The notes: generated from the letters alone by a model not told the origin. Positions 46,901-57,997 are shown, counted from the first letter of the stretch. The stretch: 64,000 bases of DNA from Amphibalanus amphitrite (GCF_019059575.1 NW_024881988.1:372001-436000), one strand, 5' to 3'. Program-made: numbers and translations.

Positions 46901-49900
46901 TCAGTACAGGATACCTCAGCGCAAAATCTGATGGCCAGTTGCAAACCAAAATGATCATTAAAATCTAACCGAACATACCTCGACGCGTTAGCTATGCAAG
47001 ATGTCAACACGATGTCATAGCATGTGTTTTTCGGACAACACAAAATAAAATGGATTTTTAGAGCTCGACCTCATCTGCAATAGATAACTTAATCGTCATT
47101 TTGTCACCAACGACCCCCTCCACCATTACATCTTCCCCTCCCTCATGCATCATCAGCTTTCCGCGAACCACGTCGATGGTTGTAAAAACGTGGTAATGTT
47201 GTCCCAGTCCATATACAATTATACACCCATGTTCCCCGAACAGTCATCCGTGCGCGGTGCCAAGAGCCTGTGTCGTCTGCCCACCGCCAGACCGATAGAT
47301 CCTCCTATCGTTCGTTAGCGATGGTCGTTAGCGCTTGGACGCCTGCGTCGAGGACAGATCTGGCGATCTTGTCAGGACGTGACCGGAAGAGGAGGGTGAT
47401 CCATGACCTATCATTGCTGGGAAGTGTCTGAAGGACATGGGCTAGACTGCCGACTGGCTTGGCGGTCTTGGTTATGTAGGTTGATTTTAGGGGTGAATTT
47501 AATAAGGTTTGTTGTCTGGAAAAATCGTGAGGCATAATAACAAACAATTGTTTAATTCCCTGGTGACGTTTCATGGGAAAGATTGTCAGATAATTCCAGA
47601 GTTAATTGTAAATATTGCTGTTCTGGGATCCTTAACACACGGAAGATGTACCAAGAGATCGTCTAAAGGCATATGCCACTTTTGATTTAAAGTCGACATT
47701 GACTCGATTGCCGATTCTCATTCACGACAAAAGTTCGGTATGAAGTGTCACAATTCCGTGGCATTCCCTTGAGTTTGAAGCATCCAGATGGATATCATCA
47801 AATAGAGGCCGTTTTCTTTTCCAGCAGATGTCAGCACTGTTGACGTTTCTGACCTCTGGGGTCTGGAAGTGGCAAAGTTTTGACGTTTGCGATTGAGATC
47901 CACCAACTTGTGTCTGTTTATATTTACCGAGACCTCCCCGATGATAAAATCCTATACTGTCGGCTGCACATACGTCAGCCTCTCGAACGCTCTCAGCGCA
48001 GCGCTTGCATCTGATATCCCCAATAACCACCGTCCAGTAATGCTAGGAGCGCCTTTGAGACGCCTTATTGTCTCCATACTCGCCCAGTGGCCGTAGCAAA
48101 ACGACCAATAAAGCGCTCATCTTGCAGCAGCGGGCTGACCCGGTTGCACTAGAACGTCCACCCATCACCCCCGGAGCGCTTAAGTTTACCGCCCACCGCG
48201 ACTAACCGTCCACGGCGACTCGCCGAGGTCTGAGTAACGCGCCCGCTCGCTGTGTCGTCCAAAAAAGGCCACGTGGATCTGTATCACGACGCCAGCGAAC
48301 GACCGGAGACAAACGAGAAACGCGGCGACAGCGGCGCAGCGGCGACGAATTTATCGCCTTCGCCGCTGTGGGCCATATAGCGGAGGTAGCGATCGGCCGA
48401 CCGGAGGCCAATATTTACATCTAGCGTGACGCTTGCTTAGCATACAATGCCAGCGGCCCGAGGGCTGACGGTAGCGTCAGCGGCCGGCGCTGATCAAGAT
48501 CGATCAGCGTGGCGTGGTCAGCAGCCGCTGCTACACTGCGTCAGCGCCATCAGCTCAGCGGCCCGCGGCAGAGTGGAGGAATTTATAACCTCCTCACCGG
48601 ACAGTTTTGCGTTACGAGTGTTGTATGTTGCAATTTTGTACGAAACGTCCTTGTATGTTGCAATCTTGTATATTTTGGGAGTTGCCCGCGAGAAGAAGGG
48701 GCGTGGGCAGGGTTACTTTTACAGGAAAAGTTGAGAGGGGGAATAAAGTTCGGGGCAAAGGCGGATCCAGGGGCATCTGAAAGGGGGGTGGGCGGCAATA
48801 CCATTAGGTTTTTCGTTAGGATGGAGCCCGCAGAACCTTACCTACCCCCAAATCCTATTCTTTCCTCGGGTTTCAGCCACTTTATTTTGGAAGGTTACCA
48901 AAAAATAATTTTGCTAAAAAATATACCTACGCACCTACCTTGGCTGTAAGGGGCGGGGGAGGTCCCAACTTGACTGCGCCCTTGCAAATGCCAATCAGTA
49001 GTATCAACCTATCAGTGGTATCAATAACTAGTAGGTATACCCCGGCCAAACATTAAGTAACGCCTTTCTAAAGAGAGAGGTTAATCCGCGCCCTGATTGG
49101 AGGTCATTTTGGCCCCCATGTGGGTTTTCTTGAAAAGCGAAAAACGGCGGCGCGCAGCGCCGCCAAATTTTTAGTACCTTACCGGGCATCAATTTGAAAC
49201 CTTCGCACAAAATTTCAAGTCTTAGGTCACCTTAGGTCAGGAGTAATTGATGTCAAACTGTTCGAGCAAAAATGAGCAAAAAAACATGAAATTCTTAAAC
49301 GCTCACAAAAGCTACAGTTAACGAGCAATTCCAAAGTTCTTTGTGTGGTCGTGTATGTAGAGAAACGACGGCGCTACAAAACTGCAACCTCTACAACTAC
49401 AAGGTGGGCAGTGATATCCGAACAAAAACTAATGAAGCACAAAACTTGAATTATTACTATTAGTATTAGTGAGCAGTGAAAGTTCCATTGGGAAAGCCGG
49501 CTGTGATGAGGTACATTTTTTTTTTGCGCCCTGCTCTGCATGCAAAGCAGATGAACGTGAATGCTGCATAAAGAGAAAAGTCATTTATTACTCAAAGCTT
49601 TAATGCCTATGGGACAAAACTAACGTTGTTTTTCCTTCAATGATTCCGGTTTGGAGGATGGTTAAACACGGCCATTGTCATATTGGGACAAAAATTTTAG
49701 ATGTCTGGCCTTGGCGTCGATGAAAAAGTGAAAATAATCGTGAATAAATGGGTCGTTTCTGAGAAAGAACACAGAATATAAAAGGGGGTCCAAAAGGGGG
49801 TCACCTTCTTTTTGCGTCAAAGGAGGGGCCATGGCCCATTGCCCCCCTCCCCCTGTATCCACCCTTGGTTCGGAGAGGTAATCCCGTCCCCCGCCGGTTT

Positions 49901-52264
49901 CTACGCCGACGCCTGTACCGATATGTCAGTGATTGCGAAAAGACGGAAGAGACAAGACAAGAGACGGTCCCACCGACTATCCGATCGGTATCGGGTCAAA
50001 TCTGGAGTTCCTGCTGCACTGAACGTAAAATGGTTGGATGGAACCCAAAATTGAAAATTAATAATTATCTTAACGCCAGCAACGTTGATTGATGACGAGA
50101 ATCTGATTAACGATGGCTATAGAATCTGAATAGCGAATTGATTGAAAATGGGCTCCAAAATAAATTTGAAAGGGGGAAATTCCCCCTTCCCTCCCTAGCC
50201 GTTCAGACACGATTTGAAAGGGGGAGCGGAATTTTCGAAGGGGGGAAATTCCCCTCTTCCCCCCCCCTTTAAAAGTAACCCTGGGCGTGGGCGAACGGTC
50301 GGAAATGGAAGTGGGCGGGGGCGGGGCGGGACGGGGGCTTACGGCTGTCAGCGAACTAAAGAAAGCAGTCCATCGTCACTGTCCGGCTAAAACGCCGAGG
50401 TCCCTCAGTCCACTAGCCGTCAGGCGCCGCTGCCATGTTGTTGCTAGCCCCCAAGTGATGCACTTTGAGATTGGCATGCAGCACTGGCATCCATCTCCTA
50501 ACACGCCATTGGTTGTGCCGATGGCTGATGAAAAGCTCCCAAGCTCGTGCGTTTGTTGTCACGAGAGCTGCCAACACCAGATACAAGTAAGACATTCGAA
50601 AGTGCTTTGTTTGATGTCATAATGGCGTTGTATAATGGAACATTATGTACCAAAGGCACCATCTCATCCACTACAGTGACGCTGTCCTTCAAAGGAATGT
50701 ATCTCTTTGGCGCGGGTGAATGGCGAATGACGTTCTAGATATACAGAGGCAGCCTCAGATGGCCGGCCGGGCTCAGAGCCTCTCTGACAAGATTGGGATC
50801 AGGCTAGTTAACAATTCATGTTATGTTCGGTCCATCGACGTAGTTTGTTCCAAGACTTGACGCTCAGGAAGGCTGTGAGCATTTCATTGATGTAGGGAAA
50901 TTAAACCAGCATGATCAGATGCCAGTCACCAGCCAGGATATCAAAGCTCGCTGCATTATCCACTGTGAAAAAGCGAATTAAAGCAACAGCTTCTCTTGAA
51001 TTGAATTGATGTCCAACATATGCTTTACGCTGCATCTTTTGCATGAGCCACGATCACTAAATACCAATGGCGACGACATATTTAACAAGCTCAAAAATCA
51101 AGAATTAAATAGATGTCTGCGGCCTAATTATAATGAGGCCGCAGACATCTATATTATATAACTGAAAAGAAACAGTCAAACATTTTGGTATTGTAAAGAG
51201 CATCTCCGTCTTGATTGTGTCAATGTCGGTTGTCGAGCCACATACAGTGAACATTGAGCAGTGAACTACAATATCATTCAATAAACACGGCGAGAATCGA
51301 GCACGGTCCGTATCCATCGACTTTCCGGCGTAATGTTTATTAAAGGAAGTGCACGCTGTAGGTACTACGCTGTGCCATATTGTGTTGGCCCCATTAGCCC
51401 CTTTAATTGACCCAAATTGAAAATGTTTACATCCTGAAACAGACAACATGACACCGTATCAAAGGCATCATCAACGTAATAGAGTAACTTGATAGTCCAG
51501 AGTTCGGCGGCCCCAAACATGGAACTTTGCCGACTGCTAACCAATACAAATACGACGGTTCTGCGACATGGCCTGCGAATAACTGAGCACGACCGTCTTA
51601 TTGTTGAGTGTTGATAACTGGCGCATAATAGCATTTCTGATGATAGGTGACAGGTGTCTAATAGTATGTTACATGCATAGGTATCCACTGAGTTTGGTCG
51701 GTGTTATTAGCGTATTGACAATTATTCGCTTCGAAAACAGTTGGCTGACATCAATACGAGTATGGCCCCGCTTTATGCCATTCAAGGTAACAAATTTGTT
51801 TGTGTAATATTTCCAGTTTAAAAAAATGGATTCGCTGAACGGCCGGGTTGGCGCCAGACTCCAACTGCTAACTCTAAAAGCAAGATCAACTTTCAAGCCA
51901 AGTTAAATAGCATGTTTATTCACCAGGTGCATTTTGATCAATTGTTGAATCGTCAATGAGTGTGAAAATAAAGTCTCTTTCTTTTTCAAACAAACATTGT
52001 TTTATAACACTGCACTTGGCAGTAACTACACCACTTTTGCGATTAGATCAATGATTCGAAATACATTGAACAAAAGTATTGTATCAAAAAGTATTGTAAA
52101 CAAACATTCCATTAAGTTAGATCCACCGTTGCAATACTGCACACTTAATCAGAAGTCGCCATTCGCAGCATATCCGATCCGGTTGTTTTTCTTTTTGCTG
52201 GTGCTGTTTGAGAGACCCATTAGTAACACAAACGAATATCTAACGTGGGCAGCTCGATATATGA

Positions 52265-52300
<36 letters not shown>

Positions 52301-52302
52301 GT

Positions 52303-52376
<74 letters not shown>

Positions 52377-55300
52377 TCGATGATCAATATTGACATAACT
52401 CAGCCGGGCCGCACACCACTGGTATCGCACCCGGCAGGCGCCAGAGTACGCCGCAATGGCAAATGGGCGCCATTTCTGCCGCGGCAATGCCAGTGGAGCG
52501 TGTGCAATCGATTCCTAGCGTACGGGGAAAGTACCAGGATGTGTTTTGCTTTTCAAAGTATGAATTCAGAGGCGAAATTTCGAGACCCGTTATTTTCCTA
52601 CCGGATACGCAAGATACGGAAAGCAGGCGCAATAAGCTTTCATTCCATTAAATTTTCTGCTTCTGCCAAAAATACGCGATATTTCATCGAAAGTCGGGAA
52701 TTTTTAAGCTTAAAGGATGCAACACAAGGATATTTGTCAACATTAACCGATAATTTATCACCCTCGGTGTCGTGAGAAGCGAAATTCGTCTTAAAATATG
52801 ATTCCTAGCATGCGCTTGCTCAACCTTTCTTCATCTGTCTATTTACTTGGCTCTTTTCCGCTACAATACCCCCATCAGTCTTATCTAAAGATAATGAAGC
52901 TCACACTCAGACAAATGTTTTTCGGCTTCGCTGTGAATAAATGTTCTTCGCTGTGAATGGAGCAGACATGCGGGCACGACTCGCTGCTCGAAAGGTAAAC
53001 TGCTAAGGCGTCAATTTTATGTCATTTATCTTTCTCTTTCTCTAAAAATGTTTGAAAGGCGGCTTCAGATTGCTGCATTCGCTGCAAAAGGAAAACAGGT
53101 GCCACGAGAGAATGCCCTAATCTCTACAAGGCATCTACAAAAGCAATATCGGTAAGAGCGTCAGTCGGTACTTCGCTATTCTTTTGCTGCTAGTCTTGAA
53201 TATACTATCTGACCACAGTTCACATTGGTGATATAATTGGATATTAATGATAATGTTGGTGTTCACAAGGCGTGATAAGCCTATTACGGATCTAATGAAT
53301 AGTTAATTTTCGCTCCAGAAGCAGCTGGGATGCGGAAGAGGGCAGCATATTATTATGTACTGTGCTGGTGGCTTTGGCGTTAACATTCATAGCTTTTTTG
53401 TACCTTTGCCAGCAAACGTAAGCGCATTAAAAAGAGTTTCAAAGTTCAAACGTATAACAACATTATTAAGGCATTAATGATAAAGCAAAGTTTCGCTATG
53501 TATCTTATTGCCGTATCTAAAACAGACAGCTACAATACAGCTCAAAGTAATGTTGACTTAAAATTAGGCAATAACCGTAAATTGAGATTCTGAAACCTAG
53601 AAGTCATTAGTATTACTAAGTACATTCCATGAAATAAACAGAACTAAAAGCTCCAGACTACAGACTAAAATCGATGAAATTAAGCCAGACATTTTTCAGC
53701 TGCGAAAAGGCTTTAGCCATCAGTGATGGTGCGGAAATTGAACGCAACGCAGCAATCACTACATTTTATAGTCTAGCAAGCAGCTGCATAATGCTGTAAT
53801 ATGCGTGCGAGCGTTCACATTTGAATATCGATAAACGAAGAGTCGTATATTTCACAGCAGATTTTGACAGATGCTAAATTGCTTCCGCTTCAAATGATCA
53901 TGCCCCCCCCCCCTGAATTCTTCTCTACCGATACGGGCAATGCCGTAAGCTTTTCAACAAAACTATGGATGAGAAACAATGGGCCCATGTCCACTAAGGT
54001 CACTTTGAATTTTGCCAAATTTCCCACTTCGACCTGTCCGTCATGGCACGAAATAGTTGTTGAAGGTAGCGGATCGGCCTAGGCCTACTGATGTGAAATA
54101 AGTAAAAACAAATCTCGGCCATCATTGTTGGCGTCATTATTGTCATCGTCATCGTCAATAAAATCATCTCGTGCTGTCATATTTGAGCAACATCCTCACG
54201 ACTGACCTTGCGTTTGTTGTTGAGGAGCACGGCGTCACGCTGGTTGTCGGCGTTTCCTGGCACTCGGGATCCCCACATCTCACAGCCGACCCGGCAGTAG
54301 CAGAACGAGAGCACCACCAGAGGGATGAAGTACTGCGGGGGAGATAGGGGAGAGCGGGGGTCAGCTGGGAGTGGTAGCGGGGGTCAGCAGCCAGCAGGGA
54401 GTGGTAGCGGGGTTAACAAGGAGTGGGAGCGGGGGTTGATGGGGAGTTGGAGTGGGGTGCGAAGGGCTTGGGAGCGAGAGTTAGCGCGGGGAGTGGGAGA
54501 GCGCGGGTAGGCGGGGATGTGGGGGAGTGGGGGTCAGCAGCGAGATGGTAGAGCGGGGTCACCAGCGAGTTGGAATGGAGGTCAGCAGGGAGTTGGAGTT
54601 GGAGTAGTAGGGACTAGGGGCCATGCCGCCATCGGGTACTCTAACAGACTGTGGTAAAAGAACAAAACAACTCCTCCGGGACTGTATCCCGGGGAAGTTG
54701 GAGTGGCGGTCGTCGGTCACCCACCGACTTAGCAGAAGCTTTCGCGGATGAAGAACTATTGTTTAGAGAAGTGAGTGGATCACGAGCAAAGTAAGAGTTG
54801 TTGGAGAGTTTGCCAGCAGATTGCTGCGACAGAGATTAGTCAACACGGAATAAGAGATTAGTCAACACGATGGGGATTAGAGTTGCGAACTTCATCAACA
54901 GAGAGAATTAAGAGAGCGCGACATTCAGGATCAGTTTAGAGAAGGGCACACACTGGACATGTGACCACAGGAAGTCGGGAGGATCATCCGAACAAACCAA
55001 TGAGCTCAAGATTTAGAAGAGGACATGAAAACAGTCCAACGGTAGTAGGGGTGGGGACAGAGAATAGGCGACTTTGTAGCCGCACATAGGAGTGATTTTT
55101 GCCATAAAAAGTTTCCTTAACCCCGCTATCACCAATATAGGGACCCTCCCACCTTCAAAAAAGTTTATGAATTGGCATGAAAGTGATGTCGCTCGGTTCA
55201 GAAAGAGCGAAAACGAATATCTACCAAATTTCACCGAAAAATATTCACCGGTTTTCAAGATATTATACTTTTACTTTTGATTACTTTTTTTGGGATCTCT

Positions 55301-57374
55301 AGCGACTTTATTTAACCCGCGCGGGGCTGGGGTCTCCAGCCGAACGCGCGGGGCTGGGGGGGGGGGTAAATTTTACCCCCCCCTGTTATCTCCCGAACTA
55401 ATGGTCCGATTTGGAAAATTCAAACGCCAATCGAAAGCTCTCATCACGAACTACTAAAAACATGTACTTAATTTAAAGTTTGAGGTCAAGGTCAAGGTCA
55501 GGTCAAGGGTACAAATTGCAAGTTTCTACAGTATCGGCCTTGCACCGTAGTTGCCAAAGAATGGAGTCATGGACTGAGACTGATCGCCCAAAACGTTTTC
55601 ATAGGCTACCAAGACAATATTAGTTGCATACAATATCATTCAGAGGTCAAGGTCAAGGTCAGGTCAGGTCAGGTCAGGTCACCAAAAAACAAAATATAGA
55701 AAAGGGCATGTGCGACACATGTTTTATGGGTCATTTTACTCATAGAATTCAATAGGCACACTTAATGAGTGATATGGACCACCTCTGGATGAATTTCAGG
55801 TCGAGGTCAGGTCAAGGTCAGGTCAAGTGAGGTCAAATTTTGAAGTTGGTTGTTAAGGCCTGAAAAGGTGTCTATCTGATGCAGTTTTTCACGGCGAATC
55901 GAATGGTGCTATTTTTGTTTCCGTACGAGGTCTAGAACTTCCAAAAAAGTCATTTTTCAAAAATTTTGTGTGTCGTGACGTCATAAAATTTTGAATAACT
56001 CCCACATTTTTGAACCGATTCTTCTAAAATTTGGTATGTAGGTGCACATAGACCACTTCTCTGACATATATTCCGGTTTTTTCGATAGACTCAAAATTTT
56101 GGATTTTATAATGATTTTCCCAAAAAAATCAGTTTTTTGAAAAAAATTAGGCCAAAATCCAAAATTTTCAAAAAACCGAGATAGCCATTTGATAGACAAA
56201 GTAAAATTACGTATATCCTTTTTTGTTACGTCTTGATTCCTTTAAAAATGAAGATGTTAGCGGCGTTTGAACTTTTGCCGTTTTTGAGGCGAAAATGGCG
56301 AACATGACGTCACTAAAACGTCAATTTCTCAAAAATTTTCTGACGAATTTCGCTCAAATTTTCAGGGAACGTGTCAAATTGATGTAAGAAAAGGTACTGA
56401 AAGTTTGGCGGCGCTGCGCGCCGCCGTTTTTGAGATATCGTAAAAATTCGCGAGGGGGGTAAAATTTACCCCCCCCCAGCCCCGCGCGGGTTAAGAAGTG
56501 CGGCGTTTGCAGCAGATGTTGCGCGCAAATAGCATATACCACCGCGTGCTACAAGACGTAAATATGCGCTACAAAACGTTTTAGTCAAACATTTAAAAAT
56601 CGTTAGATATTTGCGCTGACGTCACACATTCAGAGGGGTATTCCTAAGCATTAGCCCCTCTGAATCAAAATGCTGCAATTTTGAAATTCAATATTTCCGA
56701 TTTAAGGCATTTCTCGATGTTGTGAGTGCCGAAACCGGTAATTGTGAGCCAGGGACCCCATTTTGGCTATCTCAACTCAAATCTTATGTTAAGGTGGGAG
56801 GGTCCCTTTAACTTTGGCTTTTTTACAATAGTCAGACAATTTTATATTCCTTCTGGAAAGTGCTGTTCCACTCAGCACAGATTCAATCCAAATCCAGTGG
56901 TTGTAAACTCACGGTCCAGCCACGATAGCGCATATCGCGGAATCCTCGTTGAAGTTATATCCCCATGTGTTGCGTTATCGCACACGAAATGATCCCCGGA
57001 CGAAAATGGTCATTCGAAATGCGGTAAAAATGTGTCGCTTTATCGGAGTGTTAACCACTGCTATTACATTAAATGTCATTACGCTCACCATCAAACAAGC
57101 TGTAAATGGCTCAGATCATTCACTAAATGGCAGCCTTTCGAGCTCAAAATAGACAGGAAACGGGCATCGACCGTCAGGCAGTGCGCCTATCTCCAGCATC
57201 CAACTATCAGGCAAGTAATTCGAGTTCACTGGCACGAGTTTGCACACCTGTTTACACTTGAACCGAGAATTACGGGGGCTGAGTTCTTTTGTAACACCGT
57301 ACCTGGCAGCTAACTCTGGCGTAGAAATAGACGTTTCTTGAGATCCGGTCCACACCTTGGTAGTCGCAATACGG
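37802..57374 (-). CDS. Lkr: Leucokinin-receptor-like GPCR, five 3' exons (partial gene)
   Basis: This is a class A rhodopsin-like GPCR, expected to bind kinin neuropeptides at the plasma membrane and in arthropods linked to ion/water balance and feeding. The exons are 57303-57374, 54207-54332, 42456-42556, 40884-40974 and 37802-37963; all junctions use GT-AG and all phases fit. Together they give 213 residues: extracellular loop 2 with its Cys, TM5, intracellular loop 3, TM6 with CWLP, TM7 with NPFIY and the tail. MWGSRVPGNADNQRD in loop 3 and FCSHWLAMANSC in TM7 are closest to leucokinin receptors as I remember them; RYamide and tachykinin receptors differ there. TM1-TM4 exons were not found up to 64000. 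Introns of 1.5-11.7 kb hold many transposons. Confidence 0.85.
38042..39970. mobile_element. 1.93-kb element with perfect 27-bp terminal inverted repeats
   Basis: The left end starts GCCCGATTTCACCAAGTG and continues to ATATATTC. The right end is its exact reverse complement for 27 bp. Direct CCAGG flanks both sides (38037-38041, 39971-39975), but the palindrome GGGCCC at the junction makes a 3-bp CAG duplication equally readable. The body is AT-rich without a recognised ORF and holds an internal inverted pair near 39163-39235 with CCAGCGCCTCCAGT. It lies in the last visible receptor intron. The superfamily is undetermined. Confidence 0.8.
40884..40974 (-). CDS. Lkr: Receptor exon: TM7
   Basis: TTTCAG precedes and GTAAGC follows. 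After the completed Glu codon it reads FRYINVIF, then FCSHWLAMANSCCNPFIYG and IYN. NPFIY is the NPxxY motif of TM7. The downstream junction is phase 0. Confidence 0.93.
41465..41577. repeat. 113-bp foldback hairpin
   Basis: GGCCGGTG...AAATTTTCAAGACC...GTCCTTACTG and a matching inverse right half meet at the centre CTCGGCCTTCGGCCTCG. Pairing extends almost the whole length with small bulges. It lies in the receptor intron between TM6 and TM7 exons. Confidence 0.85.
42131..42290. repeat. GGAGCC hexanucleotide repeat, interrupted
   Basis: Runs of CGGAGC on the plus strand are broken by ACATTTTTGCC, CATGATATTTCAC and TTTTTTTTCT. Confidence 0.9.
42456..42556 (-). CDS. Lkr: Receptor exon: TM6
   Basis: CCCCAG precedes the exon. 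It reads VLKMLVIVVVMF, VICWLPFQLFYVV and FSIFPNIG and ends with two bases of a Glu codon. The donor is read as GA|GTACGT, because only this choice keeps the TM7 exon in frame; two other GTAC sites overlap it. CWLP is the class A TM6 signature. Confidence 0.9.
42557..42722. repeat. Tandem repeat beside the TM6 exon
   Basis: A phrase like CAGCACCTGGGGGCACAGG-TC(A/T)GGGC is repeated about every 55-60 bp (42551, 42605, 42659, 42710). The first unit includes the acceptor of the TM6 exon and its last codons, so the array grew out of the exon edge. Confidence 0.7.
42869..44063 (+). mobile_element. TTAA-family element, copy 2, complete
   Basis: The copy is nearly identical over its whole length to copy 1 (23107-24297), with only scattered substitutions. 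TTAA flanks it at 42865-42868 and 44064-44067. It carries the same TGTTTGAACA-type hairpins, the same duplicated left tip and the same 13-bp GC stem (about 43969-43998). It lies in the 11.7-kb receptor intron. No ORF. Confidence 0.88.
44068..48747. other. Receptor intron, 4.7 kb without a recognised gene
   Basis: CpG-rich patches occur at 45700-46080 and 48180-48560. A G-run of about 18 lies near 46067, and a C-run lies near 46852-46870. No exon of a known family was recognised. Confidence 0.45.
45700..45730. promoter_or_regulatory. Two CRE palindromes and an E-box in 31 bp
   Basis: TGACGTCA occurs at 45700-45707 and 45712-45719, followed by CACGTG at 45725-45730, at the start of a CpG-rich patch. 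CREB/ATF and bHLH-ZIP factors bind such sites. Function here is inferred only. Confidence 0.35.
48756..49867 (-). mobile_element. Internally deleted derivative of the hAT element
   Basis: The left end (CAAAGGCGGATCCAGGGGCA) and the following about 500 bp match the left part of the autonomous element at 5672. Near 49630 it jumps to sequence matching about 11660 onward, so roughly 5.4 kb including the transposase is missing. The right end is diverged (TGTATCCACCCTTG). Flanks GTTCGGGG (48748-48755) and GTTCGGAG (49868-49875) differ at one base. Confidence 0.85.
49085..49317 (-). mobile_element. TTAA-family fragment nested in the hAT derivative
   Basis: After TTAA (49081-49084) the sequence runs TCCGCGCCCTG, then AAAACGGCGGCGCGCAGCGCC, then TTAGGTCA motifs, matching the right end of the family in reverse. 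A second TTAA lies at 49318-49321. The corresponding place in the autonomous hAT copy (5982-5985) is an empty TTAA. The other tip is missing. Confidence 0.65.
49876..52265. other. Receptor intron, no recognised gene
   Basis: A G-rich block at 50160-50340 repeats AAAGGGGG(A/G)AATTCCCCC-type inverted phrases. No exon is supported. Confidence 0.45.
51109..51152. repeat. Perfect 17-bp stem hairpin with 10-nt loop
   Basis: ATAGATGTCTGCGGCCT (51109-51125) and its exact reverse complement (51136-51152) flank a 10-base A/T-rich loop. Confidence 0.95.
52266..52370. repeat. (GT)n microsatellite
   Basis: About 52 GT units, with one C and one extra G substitution near 52295-52305. Confidence 0.97.
52371..54206. 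other. Receptor intron, no recognised gene
   Basis: AT-rich, with short frames only. Nothing could be supported. Confidence 0.5.
54207..54332 (-). CDS. Lkr: Receptor exon: TM5 and intracellular loop 3
   Basis: CCCCCGCAG precedes the exon and GTCAGT follows. The 42 codons contain YFIPLVVLSFCYC (TM5, with the conserved Pro) and then MWGSRVPGNADNQRD and a basic end NNKRK. Phase 0 at both ends. Confidence 0.9.
54338..54610. repeat. GGGAGTGG-rich minisatellite
   Basis: Units of about 22-30 bp with GGGAGTGG(T/G)AGCGGGG and GTCAGCAG phrases recur immediately upstream (in gene orientation) of the TM5 exon's acceptor. Confidence 0.75.
54611..55311. other. Receptor intron, nothing recognised
   Basis: GATTAGTCAACACG is repeated twice near 54833-54870; otherwise no feature is supported. 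Confidence 0.45.
55316..56490 (+). mobile_element. TTAA-family element, copy 3, complete and divergent
   Basis: TTAA flanks both sides (55312-55315, 56491-56494). The tips are CCCGCGCGGGGCTGGGG and its inverse. The left tip is duplicated at about 55345-55360. Subterminal hairpins have G-run/TAAAATTTA-type/C-run sequence at about 55356-55383 and 56453-56478. AGGTCA/AAGGTCA direct repeats cluster at 55487-55510, 55652-55681 and 55798-55836. ATGACGTCACT and a GC stem (about 56408-56430) follow. It is the same architecture as copies 1 and 2 with largely different body sequence. No ORF. Confidence 0.82.
56495..57302. other. Receptor intron beside the loop-2 exon
   Basis: TTCAGAGGGG...CCCCTCTGAA near 56629-56665 is a short inverted repeat. 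No gene is seen. Confidence 0.45.
57303..57374 (-). CDS. Lkr: Receptor exon: extracellular loop 2
   Basis: TTTTTCAG precedes the exon and GTACGG follows it. The 24 codons read PYCDYQGVDRISRN, then VYFYARVSCQ. The first Cys is the likely loop-2 disulfide partner of TM3. Phase 0 at both ends. Confidence 0.8.
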
Positions 57375-57952
57375 CTGAAAAAGAAGGAAACAATTCAGTT
57401 AGAATAGATATAAACGGATCACGCCGGGATAAAGTCGGGAAGCAGGATTTGAGACTTCAGATACCTAGCTATCAAGTAACATAAATGTCAGGGATATTTG
57501 TACAAATAGAGATGTCTGAATACCAACATAACAACATGAATGAGGATAAGGTATACGTTGATTCGAAGAGCCAGCCCAAGAGATGATTCTTATCCTTTGT
57601 ATTATTCAGCAAGCTATGAGCAAAGACCTCTTACGAAACACCATTCAATCATGGGATCATAGCTAGCTGCCTCGTGCACAGGTGCCATTAAATCAAAACA
57701 TAAACTAAATCGCCTTCCGAAACTCTACCATCATCATCTTTCAGACCAAAGGCACGGTCTCAGTAGGTACCTTCAAATTTCAAAGATTTATAGCCGGAAA
57801 CAAAAAGTCAGAACCGCTACTTATACTAATACTAATAACCATCAAGCCCACCAATTTATTCCGAGCTTATCGTTGAAAATCTTTGAAAAATGACTGCAAC
57901 GACGAGGTGCTTGTTTTAAGATACCACAATGTTTCTACGTCACTTGTAAACA

Positions 57953-57997
57953 GGCACGGACGCATAAATAAATAAAGTTTATTTATACGTCCGTGCC
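57953..57997. repeat. 45-bp inverted repeat
   Basis: GGCACGGACG and a T/A-rich continuation pair with the mirrored ATAAA...CGTCCGTGCC with one mismatch and a short centre. Confidence 0.85.

Noticed and set aside
52149-52775. Cys-Val and Thr-His repeat frames
   Set aside because: They arise from the (GT)n run and show no domain on either side.
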